A DNA stretch of 50,483 bases from Candidatus Planktophila sp. (GCA_024641555.1 JAHECV010000003.1:13143-63625); one strand, 5' to 3'; positions 25,148 through 33,702 are shown, numbered from the stretch's first letter. Numbers and translations: made by a program. The notes: generated by a model from the letters alone, not told the origin.

Positions 25148-26331
25148 TCGATTTTCCAACCATCTTTAATTGGACCCAAATCAATTCCGGCGGCGGTGTG
25201 ATTGCTCTGTTCTCCGCGAGCTAGTTGCGAAGCATGCGCCTTGTTATGCCAGCGATCTTCGATCTTGCCAAAACGCCATAAAAGAAGGGCAAATGTCCAT
25301 ACGATTGCAAAAGCGCCAACTATGAAATAACCAGCGCTATTTAAGTTAAATGCTGCGGCGTAATCCCAAAATCCACCAGTTAGTTCCAGTTGGCTGGCGA
25401 TGACTTGGCAGATCTCAAGTCCACCAACAAATAGCGCAACTGCTACAGATAAACCGGTGATCACGATGTTGTAGTAGACCTTACGAACAGGTTTTGAAAA
25501 TGCCCACCCGTATGCAAAGTTCATAAAAGAACCATCAATAGTGTCTAGCAAACTCATTCCGCCAGCAAAGAAGAGCGGTAGCGAAATAATTGCCCACCAA
25601 GGAAGCCCTGCAATAACTGACGAACCGGCAAGAACCAGTAAACCAATTTCCGTTGCAGTATCAAAACCAAGGCCAAAGAGAATTCCAAGCGGATACATCT
25701 TCCAACTCTTATCGATACGACGAGCAATTGGGCCAAAGAAGCGCATAAGTAAGCCACGTGAATTGAGATGCTTTTCAAGTTCTTCTTCGTTATACAAGCC
25801 TTGGCGCATCTTAAAGAAGACGCTCACAATCGAAACCAGAATAATTAAGTTAAGAATTGCAATCAACATCAAGAAGGTTCCAGAGACAGTGGTGCCAATT
25901 AAACCGGTGTAATGGTGAAGAGCGGAATCTTCATTCTTTAATTGACTGCCTACGGCCTTAATTCCAAAATTCAAAAGGATGGCAAGCCCAGCTACCACTG
26001 ATGAATGTCCAAGTGAGAAGAAGAAACCGACTGCAAGTGGTCGCTGACCTTCTGACATCAACTTGCGCGTTGTGTTATCAATAGCGCTTATGTGATCGGC
26101 ATCGAAGGCATGGCGCATACCTAGGGTGTAGGCAAGAGCTGCAGTTCCCCATCCAAAGAGCGATCCATCTGCGAGTTCGTAATTTCCACTCGTTGCCTTC
26201 CACATCAAAAGCGCGCCAGCTACGTGCAGGAAGAGGATGAAGCCGAACATCGCGCCCATACGCCGCCACTCATCGCGGGTTAGGCGCTCGCGCAGCGGGA
26301 TGCGCGGGATATCTTTGACGACGGTATTCAT
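25144..26331 (-). CDS. Nickel/cobalt permease (NiCoT family)
   Basis: 395 aa membrane protein of the HoxN/NixA family, which imports Ni2+ or Co2+ with high affinity. The signature RHAFDADHISAIDNTTRK is at 73-90 in the second membrane segment. Further family motifs are FGLGFDTATEIGLL and MSLLDTIDGSFMNFAYGWAF. About eight membrane segments are present. The start at 26331 is supported by AGGAG (26337-26341, minus strand) six bases upstream. A Nur-like palindrome lies 24 bases before the start. Nickel would most plausibly serve a nickel enzyme encoded elsewhere, such as Ni-superoxide dismutase or urease; cobalt for B12 is an alternative. Confidence 0.93.
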   Translation of the reverse strand: MNTVVKDIPRIPLRERLTRDEWRRMGAMFGFILFLHVAGALLMWKATSGNYELADGSLFGWGTAALAYTLGMRHAFDADHISAIDNTTRKLMSEGQRPLAVGFFFSLGHSSVVAGLAILLNFGIKAVGSQLKNEDSALHHYTGLIGTTVSGTFLMLIAILNLIILVSIVSVFFKMRQGLYNEEELEKHLNSRGLLMRFFGPIARRIDKSWKMYPLGILFGLGFDTATEIGLLVLAGSSVIAGLPWWAIISLPLFFAGGMSLLDTIDGSFMNFAYGWAFSKPVRKVYYNIVITGLSVAVALFVGGLEICQVIASQLELTGGFWDYAAAFNLNSAGYFIVGAFAIVWTFALLLWRFGKIEDRWHNKAHASQLARGEQSNHTAAGIDLGPIKDGWKID

Positions 26332-26354
26332 GGCTCTCCTGAGGGATTTCCTAG

Positions 26355-26371
26355 ATGCAAATCATTTGCAA
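26355..26371. promoter_or_regulatory. Nur-like operator upstream of the nickel permease
   Basis: ATGCAA-ATCAT-TTGCAA, with the inner TGCAAAT-C-ATTTGCA a perfect 7-1-7 palindrome. The published Streptomyces Nur box is tTGCaa-N5-ttGCAA, and 11 of 12 half-site bases match. It lies 24 bases before the permease ATG and 69 before the divergent gene, overlapping the likely promoter. A related Fur-family box (Zur, TGAAAAT-N-ATTTTCA) is an alternative. Confidence 0.65.
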
Positions 26372-26439
26372 GAAGCCAAGGGTAACCGAGACGAGATGAG
26401 CCTGTCCACGCGAAAAGTGAGCCATATCCTTTAACCACA

Positions 26440-27798
26440 ATGCGCAGACCTACCGCCCTCGTGATCTCACTGGCAATCGTAGCGTCCTTAATGACAGCGC
26501 CCTCGGTTCAGGCGCAGAGCTGCACTTCGCTCGGCAGCGGTTGGGTAAAGTCAGAAAACTCACGCACCGGAGATAGTTCTTGGAACCAAGGTGTGCCATT
26601 TCGCCTAAGCGCCGATTTTTCACGCCGCAAGCAAGTCGATCGCATCGAAGGTTTCTTCAACACAACTTCGTTGCAATGTGGGCAGAGCGCGAAGTTGACC
26701 TTAGTTGGAGCCAAGCGCGCTCGTGTGGAAATTTACCGAATGGGTTTTTACAACGGGAAAGGCGCTCGCAAGTTTGATTCACTTTCCATTAAGAGCGGCT
26801 GGAAATTTTCTGCTTCGGCCAAGTATTTACCAGGTCAGTACTTATTTAAATTGATGAGTGAAAAACGAGCAGCAACTCTTCTGCCTCTTGTGATCAGCAA
26901 CCCCGATATATCCAGTGAAATAACTTTCATCTCTTCGGTATTAACTTGGCAGTCTTACAACCAATGGGGCGGCAGTTCGCTTTATAAAGGCCCAGATGGA
27001 AAGCGCGAAACACGAGCTAATTCGGTTTCGTTCTTACGTCCTTACGATGGCGATGGGTCAGGGCAATTTCAATACATGGAATTCCCAGTTATTAAGGCGG
27101 TCGAAAAACTTGGTATCACGATCAACTATGGGACAGATTTTGATTTAGATTCGAACTCTCATCTCTTTGATAAGACAAACTCAATAGTCTTAGGCGGACA
27201 CAGCGAATATTGGACAACTAAAATGCGCGATGCCGTTGAGACTGCGGTTGATCACGGAGTAAATCTCATTGTTCTCGGAGGCAACACCGCCTATAACAGA
27301 ATTGATATTAATGGCGCGGAGATTTCAAATATTAAAAGTTGGCGAGAATTAGGGCGACCTGAAGTCACGCTACTTGGTTCCCAGTACTTAAATTTAGGTT
27401 TTCATAGAGATATGGTCATAGAAACTAATCTCTGGCCCTTTGATGTATTACCTAAGGGGTCAATAATTAAAGGCGTTGTTGGCTATGAAGCAGATACCCC
27501 GATAACTTTTAATGGACCACCAGTTGAGACGATTGCACTTTCTTCGATCTTGCCGAACGAAAAATCAGTTCCGGCTATGGCGACGTATTACACGCGTAAA
27601 TCAGGGGCGGGTATCTTAAATATGGCCACCAATGGCTGGGTTTGTGCGATGGAGAACCACTGCCCATGGGGACATCGCTTCGATGAGGCTACCCAGAGAC
27701 AGATTCGTGAGGTAACTGAGAATATTTTGAAAGGCGCAGCGCGCGGCCCGCTCGGAAAATGGCGAACGGCTTTAACACAAAATAACGCGCCTTCCTAA
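26440..27798 (+). CDS. Secreted protein like the dimethylformamidase large subunit
   Basis: 452 aa. A signal peptide (MRRPTALVISLAIVASLMTA, ending near VQA) predicts export. The body resembles the C-terminal domain of the N,N-dimethylformamidase beta subunit family: RVEIYRMGFYNGKGARKFDS, a TWQSYNQWGGSSLY segment, the GGHSEYWTTKMRDAVE motif near residue 264, and a GNTAYNRIDINGAE stretch. The active form of that enzyme is cytoplasmic and iron-dependent; a secreted relative probably acts on another substrate, so I do not assign an activity. The start is not preceded by a strong RBS; TATCCT lies nine bases upstream. It is divergent from the nickel permease and could share the Nur-like operator. 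Confidence 0.75.
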   Translation: MRRPTALVISLAIVASLMTAPSVQAQSCTSLGSGWVKSENSRTGDSSWNQGVPFRLSADFSRRKQVDRIEGFFNTTSLQCGQSAKLTLVGAKRARVEIYRMGFYNGKGARKFDSLSIKSGWKFSASAKYLPGQYLFKLMSEKRAATLLPLVISNPDISSEITFISSVLTWQSYNQWGGSSLYKGPDGKRETRANSVSFLRPYDGDGSGQFQYMEFPVIKAVEKLGITINYGTDFDLDSNSHLFDKTNSIVLGGHSEYWTTKMRDAVETAVDHGVNLIVLGGNTAYNRIDINGAEISNIKSWRELGRPEVTLLGSQYLNLGFHRDMVIETNLWPFDVLPKGSIIKGVVGYEADTPITFNGPPVETIALSSILPNEKSVPAMATYYTRKSGAGILNMATNGWVCAMENHCPWGHRFDEATQRQIREVTENILKGAARGPLGKWRTALTQNNAPS

Positions 27799-27809
27799 AA
27801 TTTTGGGAG

Positions 27810-27815
27810 TAATCT
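27810..27815 (+). promoter_or_regulatory. Leaderless -10 for the TPR gene
   Basis: TAATCT at 27810-27815, seven bases, then ATG at 27823. The GGAG at 27806-27809 is too far from the start to act as a ribosome binding site. Confidence 0.5.
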
Positions 27816-27822
27816 CGCCGCT

Positions 27823-28776
27823 ATGAGCGAAGACGACGGCCAAGACGAGCTTGTAACCGAAGAAATGCTCTGGGATCGAATCCCAGAAGTTCACGGCGCA
27901 GATCGCGCAAATACTTACTACGAATTAAGTGCACGAATTTTTGCACGTGGGCAATATGACGAGGCGCTAGCACTCGCCGAAACTGCGCGCGATATTTTCT
28001 CCGAACTTGGCGCTGCTGAATCTAGCGAGGGTCTCGCCCAAGCTTACTCAGCCATTGGTTACAACTTAAATCAGTTAAAGCGCATGGATGAAGCAGCAAC
28101 GGCGATGAGTAAAGCGGTAGAAATTTTGCGCGAAAGTAAATCTCCATTATCGCTAGAGCTTGCCTGCACATTAGGTGAGTGGTGGTATGCCTCAAAGAAC
28201 TTTGCCAAAGTTGTAGAAATTATGGATGAATGTGCCCAAGAGCATCTCGTAGATGGTAATCAAATTGGTGCAGCAAACGATCTCCATTTACTTGGTTGCG
28301 CCTATCGCGAGCTTAAGCAATACGATCAAGCAATCACTACCTTTAAAGAAGCGCGCCTAATCTTCAAGACTGAAAAAGAAGTTATTCAGGTTGCGCGATG
28401 CGATCAAAAGATCGCCTCTTGCTATGTCGAACTCGGCGATGGTGAAAAGGCTATTGAATCAGCGCGTAAAGCAATCGATGTCTTTGAAACTGGCCACGAT
28501 CACCGCCGCGAAACTTTTGCACTACTTGAATACGGGAAAGCTGAAGTTCTACTCGGAAAGCTTGATGAAGGATTGGCGACCCTTGACGGCGTTCTGCAGA
28601 TAATCTCTGAAGAAGAGCCAAAGGATTTTGAGCTAATTGTTGATATTGAAACCCGCATGGCTAGTGTGCTTCGCGCACTCGGCCGTATGGCCGAAGCCGA
28701 TGAGATCGATCGCCGCCTGGTCGCAGTGCGTGAGGCGATGGAGGATGTGCCAGTCTCAGAAGATCTTGGCGACTAA
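27823..28776 (+). CDS. Tetratricopeptide repeat protein
   Basis: 317 aa, soluble, no signal peptide. Helical repeats of about 40 residues cover most of the length; clear TPR-like blocks are ARIFARGQYDEALALAETAR, then GYNLNQLKRMDEAATAMSKA, then CAYRELKQYDQAITTFKEAR, then CYVELGDGEKAIESARKAID and AEVLLGKLDEGLATLDGVL. It begins with an acidic tail (SEDDGQDELVTEEMLWDRIP). TPR proteins act as protein-binding scaffolds; no partner can be named. It is followed by a tyrosine phosphatase gene seven bases after its stop. Confidence 0.85.
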   Translation: MSEDDGQDELVTEEMLWDRIPEVHGADRANTYYELSARIFARGQYDEALALAETARDIFSELGAAESSEGLAQAYSAIGYNLNQLKRMDEAATAMSKAVEILRESKSPLSLELACTLGEWWYASKNFAKVVEIMDECAQEHLVDGNQIGAANDLHLLGCAYRELKQYDQAITTFKEARLIFKTEKEVIQVARCDQKIASCYVELGDGEKAIESARKAIDVFETGHDHRRETFALLEYGKAEVLLGKLDEGLATLDGVLQIISEEEPKDFELIVDIETRMASVLRALGRMAEADEIDRRLVAVREAMEDVPVSEDLGD

Positions 28777-28783
28777 ATAACTC

Positions 28784-29284
28784 GTGCCTGAACTTTCTCA
28801 TCTGCGCGATCGAGATGAAATTCTCATAACAATGGTCTGTCTTGGAAATATTTGTCGCTCACCAATGGCGGCTGCAGTCCTGGCTAATAGAACGGCGGAT
28901 TGGAAATCCCCAAGAATTTTAGTTGATAGCGCTGGAACGTCTAATTGGCATGTGGGTGAAGGGCCAAACCCACCGTCAAAGAAAACTTGGGAAGCCGCTG
29001 GTTATAACTATAAACATATCGCTTCTCAAATTACTGAAGAGCGAATGAAAAAGTCAGATTTGATCTTGGTTATGGATCGCAGCAATTATCGGAACGTTCT
29101 CGCCTTAACCGAAGATACGCAACTTCATAGCAAAGTTCACTTCTTACGCGATTTTGATTACACAATCGCTGGCGAACGTGAAGTCCCAGACCCTTATTCG
29201 TTACCAGACTCGGCGTTTCAAGAAGTGCTGGCTATGGTCGAATGTTCAGTAGATGGGTTACTGCAAGAACTAATGCCCCAGTAG
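28784..29284 (+). CDS. Low-molecular-weight protein tyrosine phosphatase
   Basis: 166 aa. The P-loop VCLGNICRSPMA has the nucleophile C19 and arginine R25 (C-X5-R), and the general acid D136 lies in VPDPYSLP, so the enzyme looks active. Such phosphatases remove phosphate from tyrosine of bacterial kinases, from other proteins, or from arginine in some bacteria; the target cannot be told. The GTG start follows the TPR gene by seven bases, so they are probably cotranscribed. The 3' end overlaps the MFS gene on the other strand by 53 bases, the longest convergent overlap here. Confidence 0.93.
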   Translation: MPELSHLRDRDEILITMVCLGNICRSPMAAAVLANRTADWKSPRILVDSAGTSNWHVGEGPNPPSKKTWEAAGYNYKHIASQITEERMKKSDLILVMDRSNYRNVLALTEDTQLHSKVHFLRDFDYTIAGEREVPDPYSLPDSAFQEVLAMVECSVDGLLQELMPQ

Positions 29285-30401
29285 CACCACCGATCGCCGC
29301 AATCACCAAAGGTAATTGAATATCGCCGGTGCTCCATAGGAGTCCTCCCCAAATGCCAGCCCCCAGTACTGCAAAGTTCATTGATGCTTGATAAACACCT
29401 TGTGCATGGCCACGTTGGCTTTCCTCTGAAAGCTTGCTGATCCATGCTTTTCCAACACCATCAGTTAACGCAGGAAATACACCGTAAATAGCCAACGCAA
29501 GTAATGCAAATGTATGGTTTTGTGTTATTCCAAGTATGCAATACGCAAGTGCGAATGCAATCAATCCAACGGCATACACAATTTGTGGTGAGAGACGATC
29601 AGCAATGACACCAGCCGGGTAGGCGGCGATAACTGTGATCGCGCTAAAGAGCATGTAAGAAAGTACAACTTGGTTTGTAGAAAAACCGATGTCGTGTAAT
29701 CGAAGCAGAAGAAGGGCATCCGGGATATTGGTAAGTTGGATTAGAACTAAGCCAAATACAGTTCTTTTAAGTGGCTTACTTAGTGTTTTTCGATTAACTT
29801 CTTTTGCAACACGTTCTTCTTCCTTTGGTTTAACAAATTTCTCGCGAACCAATAGAGTCAATAGCGCTGAGATAATTGCAGGGATCAGCGCCCATTGGGC
29901 AACTGCTCTGACATCTCCATTTAGAAGGGCTAAACCGAGGAGTGCCAAGCCTGGCCCAATTACCGCCCCTAAGTTATCTCCTGTTCGGTGAAAACCAAAT
30001 GCCTTTCCTAATTCAGCTTTGGGAACTGAATCGGCAATCAACGCATCGCGTGGCGCACTTCTCATACCTTTGCCGATTCGATCGGTCACCCGGCCAAAGA
30101 AAACTAAAGGCCACGCAGTTGCAAAAACAACAAAACCTTTACCAACCCCTGCGAGAGAGTAGCCCGCGATAACGAATCGTTTACGTCCTAAGCGATCGCT
30201 TGACTTGCCACTCAATAACTTTGTAAAGCCTGCCGCCGCTTCGGCACATCCTTCTATCAATCCCAGCGCTAAAGGAGCTGCTCCAATTACTCCAGTTAGT
30301 AGTATCGGCAACAACGGATATAGGAGTTCGCTTGCCGCATCTTGGGCAAGTGAAACTAGCGTTAAAACTATTAGATTTCGACTTAACCAAGTACGAATCA
30401 T
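29232..30401 (-). CDS. MFS transporter
   Basis: 389 aa with about twelve membrane segments, for example LIVLTLVSLAQDAASELLYP at the N-terminus. The signature of the loop between helices 2 and 3 is GKSSDRLGRKRFVIAG, and a related GRVTDRIGKGMRSAPRDALI follows helix 4. The likely role is efflux or uptake of a small compound; substrate unknown. The ATG overlaps the stop of the TrmH gene (ATGA), so the two form an operon. The 3' end overlaps the phosphatase gene by 53 bases. Confidence 0.9.
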   Translation of the reverse strand: MIRTWLSRNLIVLTLVSLAQDAASELLYPLLPILLTGVIGAAPLALGLIEGCAEAAAGFTKLLSGKSSDRLGRKRFVIAGYSLAGVGKGFVVFATAWPLVFFGRVTDRIGKGMRSAPRDALIADSVPKAELGKAFGFHRTGDNLGAVIGPGLALLGLALLNGDVRAVAQWALIPAIISALLTLLVREKFVKPKEEERVAKEVNRKTLSKPLKRTVFGLVLIQLTNIPDALLLLRLHDIGFSTNQVVLSYMLFSAITVIAAYPAGVIADRLSPQIVYAVGLIAFALAYCILGITQNHTFALLALAIYGVFPALTDGVGKAWISKLSEESQRGHAQGVYQASMNFAVLGAGIWGGLLWSTGDIQLPLVIAAIGGATGALVLAVTHLLNIRP

Positions 30402-31042
30402 TTTGGAAGATGTTGTAGAGCCCAGTGATACATGGCAATTGCGCCAGCAGCTGATGCATTCATAGAACGCGTAGAACCGTATTGTTGGATTTCATATAAA
30501 ACTTCGCAGACAGCAATTCCTTCGTCTGACATCCCGGCGCCTTCCTGGCCGAATAAAAGCACACAAGATTCAGGCAACTGCGCACCTTCGAGTCGCTTGG
30601 AAGTTGGAACGTTATCTATTCCGATGATTGGCAAATCATTTTCTTTACACCAATTAGCAAAGTCTGCGATTGTGGGGTGATGAAGAACGGTTAAGTATTT
30701 ATCGGTAACCATTGCTCCGCGTTTGTTCCAGTCGCGTTTTCCGACGATATGCACCGCTGATACGTTAAAGGCGTTTGCGGTTCGAACAACTGAACCAATA
30801 TTTAAATCATGTTGCCAATTTTCAATGGCAATATGTAATTTGTGGCGCTTGGTATTTAAGTCTGCAACTATTGCTTCGACTGACCAATAACGATAATGAT
30901 CTAAAACGTTGCGCCGATCGCCATTTTCGAGTAATTCTGGATCATATTGCGGACCAGTCGGCCACGGTTTTTCATGAGGTCCAACACCTACTACTGGAAA
31001 GAATTCTCCTGGACCGATCGTGGCAGGTGTGTTTATTTCCAT
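30398..31042 (-). CDS. TrmH/SpoU family RNA 2'-O-methyltransferase
   Basis: 214 aa of the SPOUT (trefoil-knot) class. Motif 1 with the conserved asparagine and arginine is NIGSVVRTANAF near residue 82; motif 2 is LLFGQEGAGMS, and motif 3 is STRSMNASAAGAIAMY. It would use S-adenosylmethionine to methylate a ribose in tRNA or rRNA; the target is not clear from sequence. The ATG at 31042 is preceded by TAGAGT at a distance of six bases and no Shine-Dalgarno, so it is probably leaderless. The gene is divergent from the small membrane protein at 31094. Confidence 0.9.
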   Translation of the reverse strand: MEINTPATIGPGEFFPVVGVGPHEKPWPTGPQYDPELLENGDRRNVLDHYRYWSVEAIVADLNTKRHKLHIAIENWQHDLNIGSVVRTANAFNVSAVHIVGKRDWNKRGAMVTDKYLTVLHHPTIADFANWCKENDLPIIGIDNVPTSKRLEGAQLPESCVLLFGQEGAGMSDEGIAVCEVLYEIQQYGSTRSMNASAAGAIAMYHWALQHLPK

Positions 31043-31048
31043 GAGCGC

Positions 31049-31054
31049 ACTCTA
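31049..31054 (-). promoter_or_regulatory. Leaderless -10 for the TrmH gene
   Basis: Minus-strand TAGAGT (31054-31049), six bases (GCGCTC), then ATG at 31042. A plus-strand TAATAT at 31059-31064 may be the -10 for the divergent gene at 31094. Confidence 0.55.
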
Positions 31055-31093
31055 AACTTAATATGTAGGAAAGACCAGAAAGGGCAAAGAACC

Positions 31094-31444
31094 ATGAAGA
31101 CTGTATTTCTAATCGCCTATATCGCACACATGTTGGCAATCGCCGGAATTCTTGGATTACTTCTTCACCAATGGAATAAAAGCCCACGCAAACTTTCAGC
31201 AGGCGTTATGCACTCCGCCGCTACCGCCCTTGTCGCAGGTCTAGTAATGGTTGGCACTTTTGCCAAGGCAAAACCAGATGAAACTCTTGATCACACCAAA
31301 ATAGGTGTGAAGCTTTTAGTAGTTCTCGTAATTCTTGGAATTAGTTATGCCAACGCTAAAAAGAGCGAACTTAAGAAAAATACATGGTTAGCCTTAATTG
31401 GACTAACGGTTCTCAACATACTTATTGCAACTCTCTGGCACTAA
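31094..31444 (+). CDS. Small four-helix membrane protein of unknown function
   Basis: 116 aa. The frame is longer upstream but the ATG at 31094 starts a typical first membrane helix (VFLIAYIAHMLAIAGILGLL). Three more hydrophobic segments follow, around residues 40-60 (ALVAGLVMVGTFA), 72-88 (KLLVVLVILGISYA) and 98-114 (WLALIGLTVLNILIA). Lysine-rich loops (KSPRK, KKSELKKN) suggest cytoplasmic sides. No family is recognised. An AAAGGG lies upstream. The dacB start is 10 bases beyond its stop. Confidence 0.75.
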   Translation: MKTVFLIAYIAHMLAIAGILGLLLHQWNKSPRKLSAGVMHSAATALVAGLVMVGTFAKAKPDETLDHTKIGVKLLVVLVILGISYANAKKSELKKNTWLALIGLTVLNILIATLWH

Positions 31445-31447
31445 ATT
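31442..31447 (+). promoter_or_regulatory. Possible leaderless -10 for dacB
   Basis: TAAATT at 31442-31447, then seven bases, then ATG at 31455. The first three bases are the TAA stop of the preceding gene. Confidence 0.4.
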
Positions 31448-31454
31448 TCATTAA

Positions 31455-32645
31455 ATGAAGCGCACATATTGGTTTTTTACTGCCCTGTTGACGGGTGCGC
31501 TAGTTGCTACCCCAAGCGCAGAAGCTTTTGATCCAATATTGGCGGCTGGGGTTTTCTCACGTTTAGCAGTTGCACCAGAGCTAAGTAACCCTTCTGTTGC
31601 CTTGCTAGATGTAAGTACTGGTGAAATTGTCTTTGAATCAAATGCCTATTCGCAACGCAAACCAGCCTCGACGATGAAATTACTATCGGCAGTCGCAACG
31701 ATGAAATATCTAGATCCTGCTTATGTGTACCCAACTTCAGTCTCGTTAGGAACCGTTCCAGATTCATTGGTAATCAACGGTGATTATGATCCTTGGATCG
31801 CTTTCGACCATCGCGTGGCGACCAAGATGCATCGCACCTCATTTCAACGCCTTGCATTTAATGGCCTTACCGCTGCTAAAAAGAGTTCAGGTGGATCGTT
31901 AAAGAGGTTAAAGGTTTATTACAACGATCTTTATTCAAATGAAGTCGCGACTTTTAAGGCTTTTTACCGAAAACGTGGAGTCACGGCGACATTTATTAAA
32001 GTTGATGAAGCGAAAGCACTTGAACTCTCTGGCGAGCAAATCGTTTACTCAATTTCTCCGACCGTGAAAGAAATCATGGCTTGGTTTCTAACTTGGAGTG
32101 ACAACTTAGTTTCAGAGCGAATGGCTCGCCTTGCTTCGAAATCAGCAGGAAATGAATTTAACGATAAAGGTGTAGCTCGCACATTCGCGAGCCTGCTGCG
32201 AGAGTTTGGAATCGATCCTGCGAAGATAATAATTAAGGATGCAAGTGGATTATCGGGAGAAAATAAAGTTACCGCCCACGTGATGGCGCAACTTCTTTAT
32301 AAGATCCACACAGATCCGTTGTTAGCACCTTTAATCGAGGGGTTACCAGTTGGAGGAGAAACCGGAACGCTGCGTCACCGATATCTCGAAACTGCGCCTG
32401 AAGCAGTTGGATTGGTTAAGGCAAAGACCGGAACATTGACCGGAACAGTAAGCCTTGCCGGTTATGTTCAATCGGGAGATCGCGAATATGCCTTTGTGAT
32501 TATCGCTGACAAGATCCGCCGAACAAATACCGCTAGTGATCGTGCTCGAAAAACGCTAGATCGTTATTTAGCGAAGATTGCAGCACCGCTAGCGCTAACC
32601 ATGAATGAAACGGTAACGGTTGTTACTGATTCTCAAACACCTTAA
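31455..32645 (+). CDS. dacB: D-alanyl-D-alanine carboxypeptidase/endopeptidase (PBP4, S13 family)
   Basis: 396 aa, shorter than the usual 450-500. A signal peptide ends near SAEA, so it acts outside the membrane on peptidoglycan. Catalytic motifs: S72-x-x-K75 in ASTMK, S215-D-N217 in WSDNLVSERM, and K324-T-G in KAKTGTLTG. The SxxK to SxN spacing of about 140 residues implies a reduced insert domain compared with classic PBP4. It trims D-Ala from stem peptides or cuts cross-links. The 3' end overlaps the beta-propeller gene by 23 bases. Confidence 0.92.
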   Translation: MKRTYWFFTALLTGALVATPSAEAFDPILAAGVFSRLAVAPELSNPSVALLDVSTGEIVFESNAYSQRKPASTMKLLSAVATMKYLDPAYVYPTSVSLGTVPDSLVINGDYDPWIAFDHRVATKMHRTSFQRLAFNGLTAAKKSSGGSLKRLKVYYNDLYSNEVATFKAFYRKRGVTATFIKVDEAKALELSGEQIVYSISPTVKEIMAWFLTWSDNLVSERMARLASKSAGNEFNDKGVARTFASLLREFGIDPAKIIIKDASGLSGENKVTAHVMAQLLYKIHTDPLLAPLIEGLPVGGETGTLRHRYLETAPEAVGLVKAKTGTLTGTVSLAGYVQSGDREYAFVIIADKIRRTNTASDRARKTLDRYLAKIAAPLALTMNETVTVVTDSQTP

Positions 32646-33702
32646 GCGAACCACCGTAACAAGCAACCCAAGTTCGCTCCGTTGAAGCATCGTAGCTAAC
32701 GCCAATAGGTTCAGAGCAAACTTTTACAGTTTGCAGTACTTTCATATCCAGCGTACGAACTTTAGAGACAGTTCCGCTTCGGAAATTAACAACAAATAGC
32801 GCCGAACCATCAGATGAGATAGCTAAGCTGCGCGCTGATTTACCCGTGGATACGCTTTTAATAATCCTGTTTTCTACAAGATCCCAAGCGATCACTTTTC
32901 CTGAAATATTTAAAGTTGCATAAAGCTTGGTGTTATCGGGGGAGAGTTCGATAGCGCGAGGATTAGAACCAATCGGAATGTAGTTAACTGAAAAATCTTC
33001 TAAATTGATTCGATGAATCCGATTTCCGCCCATTTCCGCCACATAGGCGTATTTACTATCGCTGGAAATCGAGATTCCACGAGGATAGCGACCAATCTTG
33101 ATGCTCTTTATAGTCTTTTGGGTTTCGACTGAAATTATTGTTACGGTATATGAGCACCAATTGGTTACCAAGATGTATTTATTATCAGGAGAGACTTTTA
33201 CAACTTTTGGAACTGATCCAACTGGATAAACCGCATCTATTTTGAAATTACCTAAATCGATTCTTGATAAATAGCTGGTATCAAAACCTGAAGCAGGAGA
33301 ACAGTCGTCGTGGCCTTCTTTATTGAAGCCTTTTCCATACATGGCGTAATTGGTGAAATATAAATATTTGCCATCGGGCGAATAGGCGCCCTCTACCGGG
33401 GCGCCTTTGTAGTTACCGGAAAATTTTGAGTAGCCATATTTAGAAAGTTCGACCGAATCCGCAACCGTGGCCTTAAGTTCAAGAGAATTTGCATCGTAAA
33501 TTGTCACGCTGTGGCGGTACATCATGTTATGTGCACTAACTAATCCATTGTTAGAAGCCAAAACAGATTTTGGGGTAATGGCACCATTAATAGTTTTTGA
33601 GAGAATTAATCTCTTAGTTGAAGAATCTCCGTCAGCTTTAGCGAATTGAAATGGTGCAAGAAGTGAAGTCGCAAGAAGTAGTGCGATTACAGATTTGCGC
33701 AT
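32623..33702 (-). CDS. Secreted YncE-like beta-propeller protein
   Basis: 359 aa. A signal peptide (MRKSVIALLLATSLLAPFQF, ending near KADG) indicates export. The body is a series of repeats of about 40 residues of the YVTN/YncE type, as in VKVSPDNKYILVTNWCSYTV, RGISISSDSKYAYVAEMGG and RAIELSPDNTKLYATLN, which fold as a beta-propeller. Cysteines in HDDCSPASGF and TNWCSYTV, and in VCSEPIG and WVACYGGS near the end, could form disulfides. The role is unknown; such propellers often bind or act in electron-transfer or surface proteins. Start at 33702: TAAAGT six bases upstream, no RBS. Confidence 0.85.
   Translation of the reverse strand: MRKSVIALLLATSLLAPFQFAKADGDSSTKRLILSKTINGAITPKSVLASNNGLVSAHNMMYRHSVTIYDANSLELKATVADSVELSKYGYSKFSGNYKGAPVEGAYSPDGKYLYFTNYAMYGKGFNKEGHDDCSPASGFDTSYLSRIDLGNFKIDAVYPVGSVPKVVKVSPDNKYILVTNWCSYTVTIISVETQKTIKSIKIGRYPRGISISSDSKYAYVAEMGGNRIHRINLEDFSVNYIPIGSNPRAIELSPDNTKLYATLNISGKVIAWDLVENRIIKSVSTGKSARSLAISSDGSALFVVNFRSGTVSKVRTLDMKVLQTVKVCSEPIGVSYDASTERTWVACYGGSLKVFENQ

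Noticed and set aside
26332..26439. Cobalamin or nickel-cobalt riboswitch upstream of the NiCoT gene
   Set aside because: Only about 100 bases are available and no conserved riboswitch core or large fold is seen; a short palindrome explains the site better.
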